From NCBI RefSeq assembly GCF_000264995.1, contig NW_006767447.1:73384-137383 (forward strand): 64,000 nucleotides of DNA, in the 5' to 3' direction. Position 1 is the first letter of the stretch; each line of letters starts with the position of its first letter. The position numbers and the translations under genes were made by a program. Of the stretch, positions 1 to 11,669 are shown piece by piece. Source of the DNA: Punctularia strigosozonata HHB-11173 SS5. Lineage: Eukaryota; Basidiomycota; Agaricomycetes; Corticiales; Punctulariaceae. The notes below the pieces were generated by a model that worked only from the letters and a program-made list of their open reading frames with translations, did no database searches and was not told the origin of the DNA.

Positions 1-1053
1 GGGGGGGGGGGGGGGGGGGGGAAACAAAACGCGGGCAAGTCGATGAGCAGACAAGAAAGGGAGCCAAAGCGTCGCCGTGCTTGCTGCTGCTGCTGCTGCT
101 GCTGCGTTGTGCCTTCCTTCGCGCGAGGAAACACACCATTCTCTCGATCCGCGTCCTTCAAAGCCCCCGATGAGCGGCCCCCCCGCCCAAAGTCTCGCAA
201 GTCCATCGACGCCGATCCGATCGGTCTAAACGTGCGCGGAGGGCCGCTGAAGTTATGTACATGCTCGAATACTTATGTCGTGTTTTCGTTTCGTGTACGT
301 ATATCCAGGGGGGGGGGCGATCCGATGCGATCGTGTGTATCTCATGGAGAAGGCGTTTCTTGCGACAGGGACTCGATCGCCCCGGGGGGCTTTCGAAGCT
401 ACTTGGCCTCCGCTCCGTTCGGGAATGAGAACGTGTACGCGCACTTGGGCTTGCGCTTCTTCGGCGTGATGTCCATGTCTGCCTCGTCTCCAGTCTCGTG
501 GCCGTTCTCACCCTCTGCGCGCCTCTATGTCCATCCCATCGACTCTCTCCCACCCGTTACCTATTCCCAATACCTGCGTCGTCGTTCACCGGTGGGCCTA
601 TCGGCCCCCCTTCGAGCATCAAGTACAGTTTCCTCCCTTTCCGCTAGTTTTTGGATCGTGGGACAATTCCAAGCCGAACGTTGGTCGGTGAGAAAGAAGT
701 GTGTTCGTTTTCTCGCAGTGCTTCACTTTGCTCGGTCCTGATGAACACACCACATAAGTACGTGGAATCGTCGACCGTGAGTTGCCGAACACACTCGTAT
801 GCCGGCAGGACGTGTCTTTCCGTTGTAACGTGTGCACTTGTGCCGACGCGATGCTTCTCATCCCTTTCACGATACTGCTTTATTCAGGCAGAGAATCGTA
901 AACGGAGGCAGTCATGCCCCACTCATTATTGCTTTCCATGCCGAGAATGTGTACGCCGACGCGTCATTCTACATGCATGGTGTATCCCGGCGAACCCTGG
1001 TATAAGTACGACGTGGAGTGACTCGCAGTCAACTGTATCAAACGTGCCAAAGA
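1..1053. other. Gene-free left edge with low-complexity runs
   Basis: No gene is supported here. The stretch starts with 21 G residues, has an eight-unit TGC run (82-105) and a G run near 309-317. Long open frames cross it on both strands, but their translations are Cys/Arg/Pro-rich composition artefacts without family similarity. The last part should contain the promoter and 5' untranslated region of the dehydrogenase that starts at 1054. Confidence 0.6.
82..105 (+). repeat. (TGC)8 trinucleotide microsatellite
   Basis: Eight perfect TGC units in a row, directly visible. They would encode a Cys run in one frame, but no gene is supported around them. Confidence 0.9.
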
Positions 1054-2409
1054 ATGCTGCTATTCACTATCATCGATCAAATGTTCCCGCCCAAGGCGAA
1101 GTGGACGCCGAAGGACATACCTGCATTGGACGGGAAGGTTTTCATCGTGACAGGTGGCAATACAGGCATCGGAAAGGAGACGTGCAAACAGCTTCTGCTG
1201 CACGGTATGTGCTGAAGTATACCTTGTAGATCGACCATAGCTAACAGATATTAGGAGCCGAAGTTTGGCTGAGCGCGCGTTCTGAGACCAAGGCTGATGC
1301 AGCAATTGCTGACCTCGAGCGCGAAACTGGACGGCGCGCACAGTTCCTGCAGATGGATCTCGGGGACTTGCCCAACGTCAAGAAGGCAGTCGAGGAGTTC
1401 AAATCGTTCGTTACATCCTCTCCGCCCATGATGGTGATTCTGAACGAATACCGTAGCAAGCAGACCCGCCTGGATGCTTTGATTGCCAACGCCGGCGTCA
1501 TGATACCACCGATTGAGCAGTTGACCGCACAAGGCTATGACTTGCAGTTCGGCACGAACGTTCTAGGTATTTCGGCCATTTCCACTCGTGGTGTTCAGCT
1601 CTAACATTGCCGGGTCAGGTCATTTCCTACTCATCGAGCTGCTCTTGCCCCTCCTTCGCTCAACCGCAACCTCTGCGCAAGACTCGTCGTACCGCACCCG
1701 AATCGTCTGGGTCTCGTCGTCTGCACCGTATTATTTCAATCCTCCAATTCGGTACGACACCCTCACCGACACGCGCCAGCGCAAGAAACTAGGTAGGCTA
1801 TCTGTCATCATCGTCGTTTCAAAAGTTGTTGCACACTTACCACAATCAATCAGGGACCATGCAGCTGTATGCTCAAAGCAAAATGGCGACTTGTATGCTG
1901 ACATTCAAGCTCGCAAAACTCCTTGAGGGAGATTATGGCGCCAATGGACGGGTCATCGCACATGTCGTTGATCCCGGTACGGATTTGTGGTATACTATGT
2001 TGTTGCATCCGTATCTGATCGGTTGAGAATACAGGAACCATTCGGACAGATCTCCAGCGTCACACGAACCGCATCCAGCTTCTCTTGGTACGCCTCACTT
2101 CGCCCTGCGCTTTCTCGCAGTGCATCTGATGTGTCACAAACGAAGGTCGGATGGCTTCTTTTCCCGACGCCCATGGGTGCCTATTCACAACTCTACGCCG
2201 CTACGAGCCCGAAGGCGGGAGAGGAGAACGGGAAGGTGCGTCGGCGAGCTCCTTTATCGGCAGATCTTGCAGCTGACTTGTCTCCTCCGGTCGTGCAGTA
2301 CTATTATCCGTGGGCGAGGACTACCAAAACCGCAAAGGAAGCGTACAAGACGAACGAGCAGGACAAGGTCTGGGACTGGTGCGAAGAGCAGATCAAGCCG
2401 TTTCTTTGA
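1054..2409 (+). CDS. Short-chain dehydrogenase/reductase, retinol-dehydrogenase-like
   Basis: NAD(P)(H)-dependent oxidoreductase of the classical SDR superfamily (Rossmann fold); substrate not predictable. Proposed exons: 1054-1204, 1255-1566, 1619-1792, 1854-1976, 2035-2087, 2146-2235, 2299-2409 (337 aa). Each intron is 50-63 nt with GT-AG ends and the exons sum to an open frame. Visible motifs: cofactor loop TGGNTGIG near residue 32, NAGV in the central strand, and the catalytic YAQSK (Tyr218, Lys222). The length and the late segment with [16 protein letters not shown] match the retinol dehydrogenase/WWOX-like fungal SDRs. Start 1054 was taken as the first Met giving the usual short N-terminal lead ([13 protein letters not shown]); Met at 1081 or 1018 is also possible. 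It stands alone, facing away from the edge. The family is sure, the exact start and the intron 2088-2145 acceptor less so. Confidence 0.88.
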
Positions 2410-3082
2410 TCAATACGGTATGGACACCCTTGTTTATCGCCAATACATCCCTTTAATCCTTCGCGGCAAGAGCTTGCAGAGATTCTAGCCAGGTGTTGGT
2501 ATATTCAGGTTCGCCTTTGCTATTCACTTGGATGTATCCCTTTCCCTATGTAAATAACGACAGTGCATGGAGTCAGTTTTCGCTATGGATCATCGATACC
2601 CGCTACGGTCAATTTTTGACTGCGCATTTCCAAATCCCGGGCAAGATGCCGATATTTTATTAGCTCAGTCCGTAGCGCACCTCCGGATCCCCGCGACGAA
2701 TACATAACGATGTCAGAAAATTACCTGGGTCTACGTATCCGGACTGTGTGATCAAAAGACGATATCGTGACGCGGGAGCTGCGGGGACCCCGGAGTGGGC
2801 AAACACGCGACCTCTATCGCGACCAACGCGCAACCGAGATGCCAGTCCATCCTCGGGCCGCACCGACGGGTCTTGCCCTGTTTTGGCATACTCGCGATCG
2901 ACGCTAAATGGTCGATTCTCGTCGGCACGCTCGGGCAGTCGCTTGGCATATATCGCTTGGCATATGTACATATCTTTGATAACGTTCCGTGTATCCTCCT
3001 GGTGTCAACCAAAATCTTCACGCTCCACAACTTTTGAACCACCCTCAAATCCAACTGGCCGTTTTTTTCCAACGGGAATATC
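2410..3082. other. Intergenic, convergent 3' ends
   Basis: The stretch lies between the 3' ends of the dehydrogenase (+) and the DUF6535 gene (-). Short frames on both strands show no family resemblance. I see no repeat or RNA gene in it. Confidence 0.6.
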
Positions 3083-6000
3083 TCAACGCTCGGGATGTCC
3101 ATCGGCGGCGAGGACGTCCGGCTCTGCTTCTTCGCGCTCTGCAGGCTTAAGTGCCTCGAGATTTGAGGCGTCCGTCCCTTCTCTCTGGGCCGAGACTTCG
3201 GGCCGTCCACCATCGGGCGTCGAAACAGACGGCGTATCGACAGCTACGTCCGTTGCGCCATATGCAACCGCAGTCCCGTCCAATCTTGGCGCTGAAGCTG
3301 GGAGAGGAGACGGGATCGCGACCCGATACGGAGATCTAGTAGACGAAGCGCTCGGTCGGTCATCGTTCGGCAGCACCGCTTCGTCCGGAACGCGTTGAGA
3401 CGACGTAGCGGGTAGAGGTGACGGGGATGGCATGGCGACGTCGCCACTGTGGGGCTCCTGCCAGGATGCTGGAGCGGTTGGGTCGAAACGGAAGTACTCG
3501 TAGACGTGGGCCATGTTGGTGAATGCCCAGCGCGGATCGCCCCACATTGGGTACCCGTCAGATATCTCTTTGAACGCCAGCTCTATCCGTTCCCTTTCCC
3601 AGCCACGATGGTGTCCCTCCAGGATACGGCGGATGACAGCCGCGGAGCGATCCGGAGACATGCGTTTGTGGGCTCTTATAAAGTGGATGAGAACTCTGAA
3701 ATCGATATCGGCTGGTCCGTTCTTCCCTTCATCATTGATGTTCGTGTGAGCGTACCGCTGCGGCTCCGGGTCGAGCGAACGTCTAATCTCGACGGTGAGC
3801 GCCGAGCTCAAAACGTCAAAGAAAGCGCTCATGGCAGATCCCAACGGCGCTCCCCAGGGATCGCCCTTGAGCCAAACATTGATGAGAATCGATACCGCGG
3901 CCCAGAAAACGTGTCGCTGCGTCGATACCTCTCCCAGTTTCTTCGGCTCTCCTATCGAGGTGACGATTTGGAGAGCTTGGTGGAAATCTTTAGGGCCTGA
4001 AATGATGGGTGAGCTCAGTCGATGCTGTCAGATATAACCACAACAGCCTGGAACTCACCAAGATCGGTCGAAGGATGACGAAGATACCAAGGTCTGATCG
4101 TGAGACATCTGTACACCACTTCATGTCCCGGTAACAGCACGGGTTTGATGTGGCCGATCATGGTGTCAAAGAGAAAGTTGAAGTTCTCTGTCGAAAGCGC
4201 GCGCAACACGAAAAGTACGTAGCGGGGAGGCACAATTTCGCCGACAAATTCAGATAACAACCGCATCATCCAGAGGGAGTTGACAGTCATATATGGAGAG
4301 TGTTTCAGAAGCGTGATTAAGAGCTTGGAAAGCTCCGGCGTCGAGGAGGTTTCAAAAACATCATAGATGTAGCGAATAGCGCTGTCTTTAAACATCCCCT
4401 CAATGCCAATTTCTAGAAGCCGGTGCATTAGGCGTAGTTGATTATCGTTCACTGCTTGAAGAGCTGGGCGAAGGCTATCAAGGCAACGCCCATATCGCTC
4501 CAGGGTTAAGGCTTCATAATCCTTTCCGTAGGGACGAAACCAGATCTCCTCGATGGATATAAGCAGCGGAAGGGAAGGGTCGTCAGGAAATCCGAGGGCC
4601 TCTGAGATGGCAATCCAGGATGCGAACAGGAATTTCATTGGGTCACCAGGCCATCCATCCGGGTGCCATAGCATTGGCGCGCCGCTGTCATTTATTGCCG
4701 CGTGAGTACGTATCCGCGGACCTGGTAACCGATGCAAGCATTCCTCTATGGTGTCCTTGTCCAGTTCACCTTGCGCGGTATACCGTAGCAGCGTCAAGCA
4801 TTGGTTTGCAGTGCTTGTTATAGGATCCCGCCCGAAGCCTCGTAGTGCAAAATCTCGGTGGACCCAATCATTGAATTGGAACAAATCGGGGAAGATGCCT
4901 TTGTCCTCGTGTGACGACGAAGGAGGCGGCAATACATCAACATCAAAGTACGTCGTATGACTGGCAGATGACGAAAATAGTGGGTGGATCTTGCGCAAGC
5001 GGCGGCGTGCGGACGTTGCGAAGCGGTGAGATGAAATGTACAATGGGCGTAGCAATGAGAGAAGCATCCAACCAAACGGTGTTTTGTATGGACAGGCGTC
5101 GTATAACAGCGGTAATACCACAGCAAGTATGGCGGCGAGGACGGTCACCGCGACTGCGACGGTCGCGACCACAAATACTGCGCGATTCAAGGTCCAAGTG
5201 AGAGTAATGAGTCCACCAAGGAATAGCACGACCGCCACCTGTAGGAGTATCGGGACCAAGGTCACAATCGTTGGAATCCTCCATTTCTTGAACGCGTCAA
5301 AGCGGAATCTACGAAGTTGTAGGGCGTGCTGCACAGGAGAAACGGTAGGCCATACAATGTACTCTCGGAGCCACTGTTTGACGATGATGCCGACGAGAGC
5401 GGATCCGAGAGCGAGTACGAGACTCAGAAACCACAGAGTGTTGATAGCCACTACATGTGTTGGGTCATGGAACGGTTGCTTCAGAGCATCCGAAGGCGAA
5501 GTAGCATTTCCTTGCGACATTTCACTGAGCTGTTGAGATATGTCGGATAGGATCTGAAGTGTCAGTTGGTTCTGGTCCGGCTGTAGTTGCTTGTATAGTT
5601 CCACAAGGAATGCCGTGAGGACTGCGGAGAATAGACCGGCCTATGCTCAAGAGATGAGTGGAGTGCAACAAACAGTTGGAGGCAGCGTACGAAGATCAAT
5701 AAGCTATCTATATCCTCCGAATACCCTCTGATCATTTCCCTGTCAAGCCTTTCCAACTGTCCATAGATATGCGTCCATCCTGTACCATCTGCTGATACCC
5801 CAGTCACTGGAACCTGCAAGGATCGCGCATGAATGATGCTAAGCCGCGGAGCGAGTATCGATATAACCTTTTCTTTGTCGTCGTCAGCATCGGGGGACTC
5901 TTCGTGATCAGGATCCCATCTCAAGGCCGTGGGCTCATAACCTTCCATCTGCTAGACAATGAAATAGAGCAATGCCCTTCCTGATAGATAGTTAAGCCTC

Positions 6001-6212
6001 ACATATGCGTAGGGGTCGAAATCAAGGGGGAGGCGAGATCCAGGTCGTTCGTCTTGCAACTCTTGATCCGTGTCTTCTCCAGAGTTCTGGATTGCGCTGT
6101 GCGCGCGCGATTGCGGGGATATAGAATGGCGGTCCTGCGCTCCGGAGTCTCGATCCGGCTGTGGACCGTGCGTCGCACGCCGTAGGATTTGACTCGGACT
6201 TCCTTGGTCCAT
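3083..6212 (-). CDS. DUF6535-family multi-pass membrane protein
   Basis: Function unknown; the domain corresponds to DUF6535 as I remember it, a family very common in Agaricomycetes. Proposed exons, in transcript order: 6212-6003, 5948-5691, 5640-4059, 3996-3083 (987 aa, frame closes). The second junction restores the hallmark run AGLFSAVLTAFLVELYKQLQ just before the LQPDQNQLTLQILSDIS segment. Three or four hydrophobic segments follow: AINTLWFLSLVLALGSALVG, then TIVTLVPILLQVAVVLFLGG and the Val/Ala-rich AVFVVATVAVAVTVLAAILA. The remainder is a long cytoplasmic-looking, alpha-helical C-terminal region without recognised motifs. The last 150 residues are Ser/Pro/Glu-rich and probably disordered. 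If the last intron (3997-4058) is retained, the protein ends early at 4015; the spliced form gives a continuous protein and is preferred. Confidence 0.8.
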
Positions 6213-7265
6213 AGTTCAAGAACTCGACGGGAACTCTGAGGAGTCGTTCAAGGATGAGTGGGAAGGCGGGAGTCGGGGGCTAGATGTGAGATTCCACTCC
6301 CCGCACGTCAGCCGAAACGTGTCCGCTATATGGGCCGCGGAATGATGCAAAAGATTTTGAAGGATTTACGCATACGATCTGTGCGTTACGCGCGGGCTTG
6401 CGAGTTCTATCGTTGTCTGCCCCGGCCAATCAAAGTCCCTATCCACAGCCAGCTAAATTCCCTACACCCTGCCTATGCCCATAGACCATTCTCCCCTGTT
6501 GCGAGGAGCAGTACGTTGTCCCTATCGATAACACCGGAGTCCACGGGTTGTCGATGCACGTGTATCAATGTGGACCCACAAACGAAGCCTTGGAGCATTA
6601 GGAGACTCTTGACGAGTCGCACGGACCGCTCATGATCGTATATCGTGAAGGACTGCCAGGAGGGAGAAAAACAGAGTAACCGGGTCGCTTCTGAACGTCG
6701 GACGTAGATCGTGACTGAACATATGCAAACCACCAAGCGCCAAAATGTCGACAGCAGAAGGTCCGTGCCTGTTCCACATCGTCCGCGTATTGGAAGCAAG
6801 GCAAGGGTTGTCGTGTTCAAAGATGCAGAAAGTTAACAGCGACACAGAGAGGCAAGTCGAAGCATGTACGCGGCAGACAACGAAGCTCTGTCGCGTTGCT
6901 GCTCGTAGCGTTTTTCTCACGACCAACCGATTGCGCGCTGAGTTACGACGCTACAACTGGACATGGACGAAGGGCTACTTGCTATAGCGTACAGAGTGGT
7001 ACATATTAGAAGCCCCCCTACGTATTTATACAACAATACTCAGGCGTCAAGGACGATGAGAGTGTCTCCTGGATGTGACACTGACGTAATTCATGAACCA
7101 AGCACAACAAACTGTGCGTCGTAAGGTTTCTCTCCAACTCCCTTGATATCACTTATTGGTACATATTAGAGCTCCTACGTATTTGTACAGACGATACTTG
7201 GCCACGCAGAACCTAGCGCACTGGATCATGCCACCGCACTATATGCAGTAGTAGCAGAAGATGTA
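6213..7265. other. Intergenic, upstream of the DUF6535 gene
   Basis: No gene is supported. The stretch is the promoter side of the DUF6535 gene (-) and the 3' side of the transcription factor (-). It holds one pair of direct repeats (6997-7040 and 7157-7198), annotated separately. Small frames such as 6473-6820 (-) look like chance. Confidence 0.55.
6997..7198. repeat. Pair of ~43-bp direct repeats
   Basis: Copies at 6997-7040 and 7157-7198. Both begin TGGTACATATTAGA and both carry CCTACGTATTT followed by TACA; they differ by a few substitutions and a short indel. They lie 160 bp apart in the AT-richer spacer between two minus-strand genes. They could be a small local duplication or footprints of a mobile element; nothing else points to a known family. 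Confidence 0.75.
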
Positions 7266-10200
7266 TCATGAAGACGAGAATGTGCCGATCATGCGCGGAT
7301 CCACCGAGCCCATGAGGACATCGGAGTCATTTTGGTGATTGAACTGGCCCATCCAGCCAAAGCCTGTGACAGATGACGATAAGCTGGGCAGCCAACGCAC
7401 GACATAGAAAGGTGACGTACCGGGCCAGACGCCTGGCCAGAAGGTCTGGTCCACAGCGGTTTGCATGGTCTGCATCAGCTCGTCGTCAAAGGCGAGCGGA
7501 GGATTGAAGAGAGTCGGATGATCCTGGTTCAGGCCTAGACCCAGCCCGTGCGGGTTCAGGAACGCAGACGAGGTCGGCGAGGTCGGCAGCTGTCCGAAAG
7601 TCGTCGCCGCTGGCGGTGGAGACACGCTCGTCCTCTGCTCCGTAGGAGATGGGTAGTGCGAATTCGGAGCCGAGCGCGAGTGGGGAGCATCGAAGTACGA
7701 TGCGTATTCCACGGTTGGAGACGTGGCGGGCGACACGGTTCGTTGCTTGGGGGCGTTCCGTCTGGCTGCCGAGGAGCGCTTATGTAGCAGTGTCGGGTCC
7801 GCGCGCGCCAAAGGTGTAGCAAGGAGGTTCTCCAAGAAGTGCGAGTATAGCTTCGGTGCATGGCGATCGTCGATGGCGACGTCGGGTGAGCCAAGTAGTT
7901 CGGCGATTCTCTGAACCTTCGGTCGGATACCCTGGCGCTGCTCGACAGTCATGTAGTTTGCGTACTTGGGGTGAAGTAGCTGTAACAACGTGTGAAAATC
8001 TTGATCCCACTTCCAAGTCAAACCGAGTTACCTTGACAAGAAACGCGCAGGCGAACGTAACGAAGACACTTTGAGCCTCCGGGCCATGTCGAAGGAAGAT
8101 TCCTGAGGGGCAAAGAGTCAGCACCATCGATGAGTGCTGGAAGTTGTACGATGGGACTAACTGTTAGTCGCTGTGCCTAGATTATTGGCGAAGTCCGTCA
8201 CGACGTCCGAAGCTGCACGCCAACACTGAACGAGTGAATAGTCAGCCTTCTCGGGTCTTCCGACAGTGTGGAACGAGACTGACTCTTTGCAGGAATTCGT
8301 GAGGGTTTGACCCTCGTTTACCGAAGGCGTGTTGGAATCCGACCGACAAAGCAGCAAGACGCGCGTAGCTGTACGCCAAACTCATGATTCCGCTGCGGAA
8401 CTGGCCTTGCGCATCTCCCGCATCGACCGTCTTCAGCCTGTCCGTCCACACCTTCCAAAGGTTTTGCAGCTTGTCGTCTGTGTCCATCGCCAGCTTGCCA
8501 ATGTCGGCGTCCTGTCGACGCATGCATCGGTCACAACATCAAAACCGAGGACATCAAAGGGGACGATACCTTGTTGAGCAACGTGGGATGATTAGGGTCG
8601 CTGTACACCTTGGCCCTGAACTGCGACAGGCATCGCAACTCTGCGTTGTACCCGCTGAGGTGGATGTCGAAGTTTCTAAGATTGTACTCCGAGCTATGCC
8701 ACCATTCCTCGGAATGGTTCGCGACGTAGTCGTGATTCGGAATGATGGGAGATTTCCCATACTGCGGCGACTTCGTCAACGCACTGCATGCTAGGGCCGA
8801 GAAAATCACAGCTTACTTGTGATCCCGTCGAACGGTCGAGGTTGAAGCAGTTGATCCATGCTCGGGTGCGATTGAGCAGCTCCCGAGCGTGGCTCTCGTT
8901 CCGAGGCTTGGCCGTAGATGGATGATGCAGGTTTAGATCCGTGGCGATTCTATCGAAGGCATGTATAAGCAGCGACTTGAGGTATAGTCAAATACGTCAT
9001 CATTACCTGATGGCCAAGCCGAGGTACAACCACGTCCGATCGTCCTCCCACTTCTTCACGGGTAGCGGATATAGAGCCAGTAATATGTAGGCAAAAACGT
9101 TTTCGACCGTCTTCGGGCCACCAATGAGGGCGGTGCCAGCAGCAAGCCTAGCGTAGTTCATCAACTCCCCGTACAGCTCGGGTCGTAGGCCATAGTAGCG
9201 AGACGCAACGGCACAGACTTGGTGCGGATTCAGTTACAGCGCTTGGACGAGCGGGTGGTGATGTCTACTCACTGACTGTGAACAAGAATGGACTTCGCCA
9301 ATATGTCGTCTTCGCAGTGTAGAGGACGGGATCGAGGATAGAAAGCGAACAGTTCATATAGTCGAAATAACTGCCGCGTACATGACATCAACGTGACGGA
9401 CCAAATGGTACGATCGAAAGTACTCACATCCGGAATAGCTTCTCCACTTCATCGGGCGTCACGATACCCTTGGCGAGTATATGCGGCGCCTGATGTGATG
9501 GATCCACGATCGACGGTCCCCGCGTCTCGGGCTCAGGACCTGGCGAGAGCAATGCCTCATCAGGGGACAGCTACAGAGCACGAGACAATTCCGAGACACT
9601 CACTCGGCCTAAAGTAATCCTCGTCGGCGATACCGACTCTCTCTTCGTGATGCTCCTCCGCCACATCTCCTGATGCATCTCCCTGGCCAGCTCCGGAGGC
9701 TTCCGCGGTTCCAGTCGTGTTCTCGGGGCTGCCAGGCACGCTCTCCGTCCCGCTCCCCTTCTTCCCCGGGCGCTGCTTCCCCGCCTTCATCTTCAAGCTC
9801 ATATCCGCCATCAGCCCAAACGGGACCGCCTCCGTCGGCAACGACGCCAACTTCTGCTTCGTCCCCGCCGCCGGCTCCCTCCTCGCCCCTCCCCCGCTCC
9901 CGTCCTCGCTCGGGTTGTTGCTCGCCCGGCGCGAGCGCGACGGCCCGACGGACATGACCCCGTACGGGCTCCCGGCGTCCACGACCGCCGACTCGCCGTC
10001 GCTCTCGACCGCGATATCGAGCTCCGACTCCTCGTCGAGCACGTCGTAGTCCGCGTACTCGTCCGAGCTCTCCTCGTCCTCCGGGTCCTCGTCCGCCACG
10101 AGCGCGCGCGTCACGCCCCCGCCCCGCGCGCCGCCCATGCCGATGTACCCGCCGAACTGCTCGAACGACGCGCGCGCCTTCGCGATCCAGTCTTGCACGC

Positions 10201-11669
10201 GCGGGTCCGGGGCCGTCGAGGGCGGCGGCGGCTGCCCGAGAGAGTAGCGACCGAGGTCGCGGTCGTCGAGCGGGTCGCCGCGCTCGGCCTCGGGCGAGCG
10301 CGAGTCGGCGGAGATGCCGCTGTGCGACGCGTTCGAGAGCGGCGACATGAGGTAGGGAGCTGATACGGAGAGGCTGGGGGTGGGCACCGACACGTTCTGG
10401 GGCCGGTGCGCGCCCTGGTGTTTGTCGTTGGCGGCCAACGTGGCGGCTTCGAGCTGCTTCATGAGGCGCTCGATGTGGGCGGCCTGGGCTTGGATGCGCT
10501 GCATCAGGTCGCCTCGTTTTCTGTCGAATCACGTCAGTCTACACATGATTCCTTCAGGCGGAACGGCGCGAGCCGTGTACTCACGGCGGCTGCTTGCGAG
10601 GTCTTTTCCCTGGTACGACGCACTCGTGTCCGCCGTTCATGCATCGCCGACAGACGTCCGGGTCGAGGCCCTTGCTGATGCTCAGGTCCGGGTCGCGCAC
10701 GCACTTGACCTTGAGCATCTTGCACCGCGAGCACGCGCCGCGCTCGCGCAGGCTCTCCCGGGGCTGGAGGGTGACACGACCCGCGTCGCGTTCGAGCTCG
10801 CCCTCTCCATCGTCCTCGTTATCCGACGCGTGCGAAGCGTCCGCGGGCTCGCGGTACGCCGCCGCCCTCGCCGCCGCGGAGGACGAGGACGGGTCGACGA
10901 CCGTGTTCGTGCGCTGCCGTTTGAGGCCGGTGCCGCCGCCGCTCGCGGGCATCTGCAGCTGTGGCTGGGGGGGCCGGGCCGGGCGCGCGTCGGCGGGGCT
11001 GCGGTAGTGCGAGGAGGAGCGCGCGGCCGACGTTTCCGGACCCGGACCGGCAGAGGCGGACGGCGGGTAGTGCTGTTGCGGTTGCCGGTACGCGGTGTTG
11101 GGCGGTGCGCCGCCGCCGCCGCCGTAGCCGAAGGTGCCGGGTGCGTTGTAGGCGCCGGACGCGCCGTCGATCGACGTCGGGGAGGTGACGAAGGCGGCGG
11201 CGGGGTCTGAGGTGATCTGGGGTCCCGGGGCGGGGGCGGGCGAGACCCCGGGTCGTCGCGCGCCCGGCATCGGAGGCGGTTGCGCATTTGCCCAATAGGG
11301 CGGTGACGTCGGGGCGAAGGCGCTCGGCGGCGGCGGACGGTGCTGCTGCTGCTGCTGCCCGTACTGCTGCTGATTTAGGGCGGGCTGAGGGGGTTGGGAG
11401 AGGGCGAATGCGTGATCGGGGGGTAGAGACCAGGCATTTTGGGCCCCGTAGGCGGGTTGGTGGTCGTGTTGAGTATCGGCCCCGGGAAACGTGCTGTAGC
11501 TGGGTGCCGTGTTAGGTTGGGGTTGGTACCGAGGGGTGATCGAATGGGACGATGGCTGAGGATGGTCTGGCCCAAACGGTTGAGGAAGGAACTGGTCGTA
11601 TTCCTGGTCGATCACGAACTGCTCGAGCTGGGGCGGCTGGGCGTCCCACTGCTGGAGGCTGGAAGTCAT
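7266..11669 (-). CDS. Zn2Cys6 fungal-specific transcription factor
   Basis: Nuclear DNA-binding regulator of the Gal4-type zinc-cluster class with a fungal-specific middle homology region. Proposed exons: 11669-10585, 10520-9604, 9539-9428, 9370-9273, 9217-9007, 8949-8817, 8761-8570, 8511-8284, 8225-8162, 8102-8032, 7979-7421, 7363-7266 (1255 aa; the frame closes exactly). A Gln/Pro-rich N-terminus of about 300 residues precedes the cluster. Its six Cys fall at about 313, 316, 323, 340, 343 and 350 (C-x2-C-x6-C-x16-C-x2-C-x6-C). A basic linker and a short coiled-coil dimerisation segment (QAQAAHIERLMKQLEAA) follow, then a low-complexity acidic stretch. The regulatory domain is recognisable from LSILDPVLYTA, ASRYYGLRPELYGELMNYAR, ATDLNLHHPSTAKPRNE and CFNLDRSTGSQYGK. 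The family resembles the basidiomycete regulators annotated as prtT- or PriB-like; that link is from memory. A 5-kb gene-free region lies upstream. Confidence 0.88.

Noticed and set aside
4015-4058. Alternative C-terminus of the DUF6535 gene by reading through the last intron
   Set aside because: Splicing 3997-4058 joins a further 305 codons in frame with good donor and acceptor; the read-through form looks like intron retention.
9609-10532. 307-codon frame overlapping the transcription factor
   Set aside because: Arg/Gly-rich shadow of the acidic linker exon; the correct phase continues the zinc-cluster protein.
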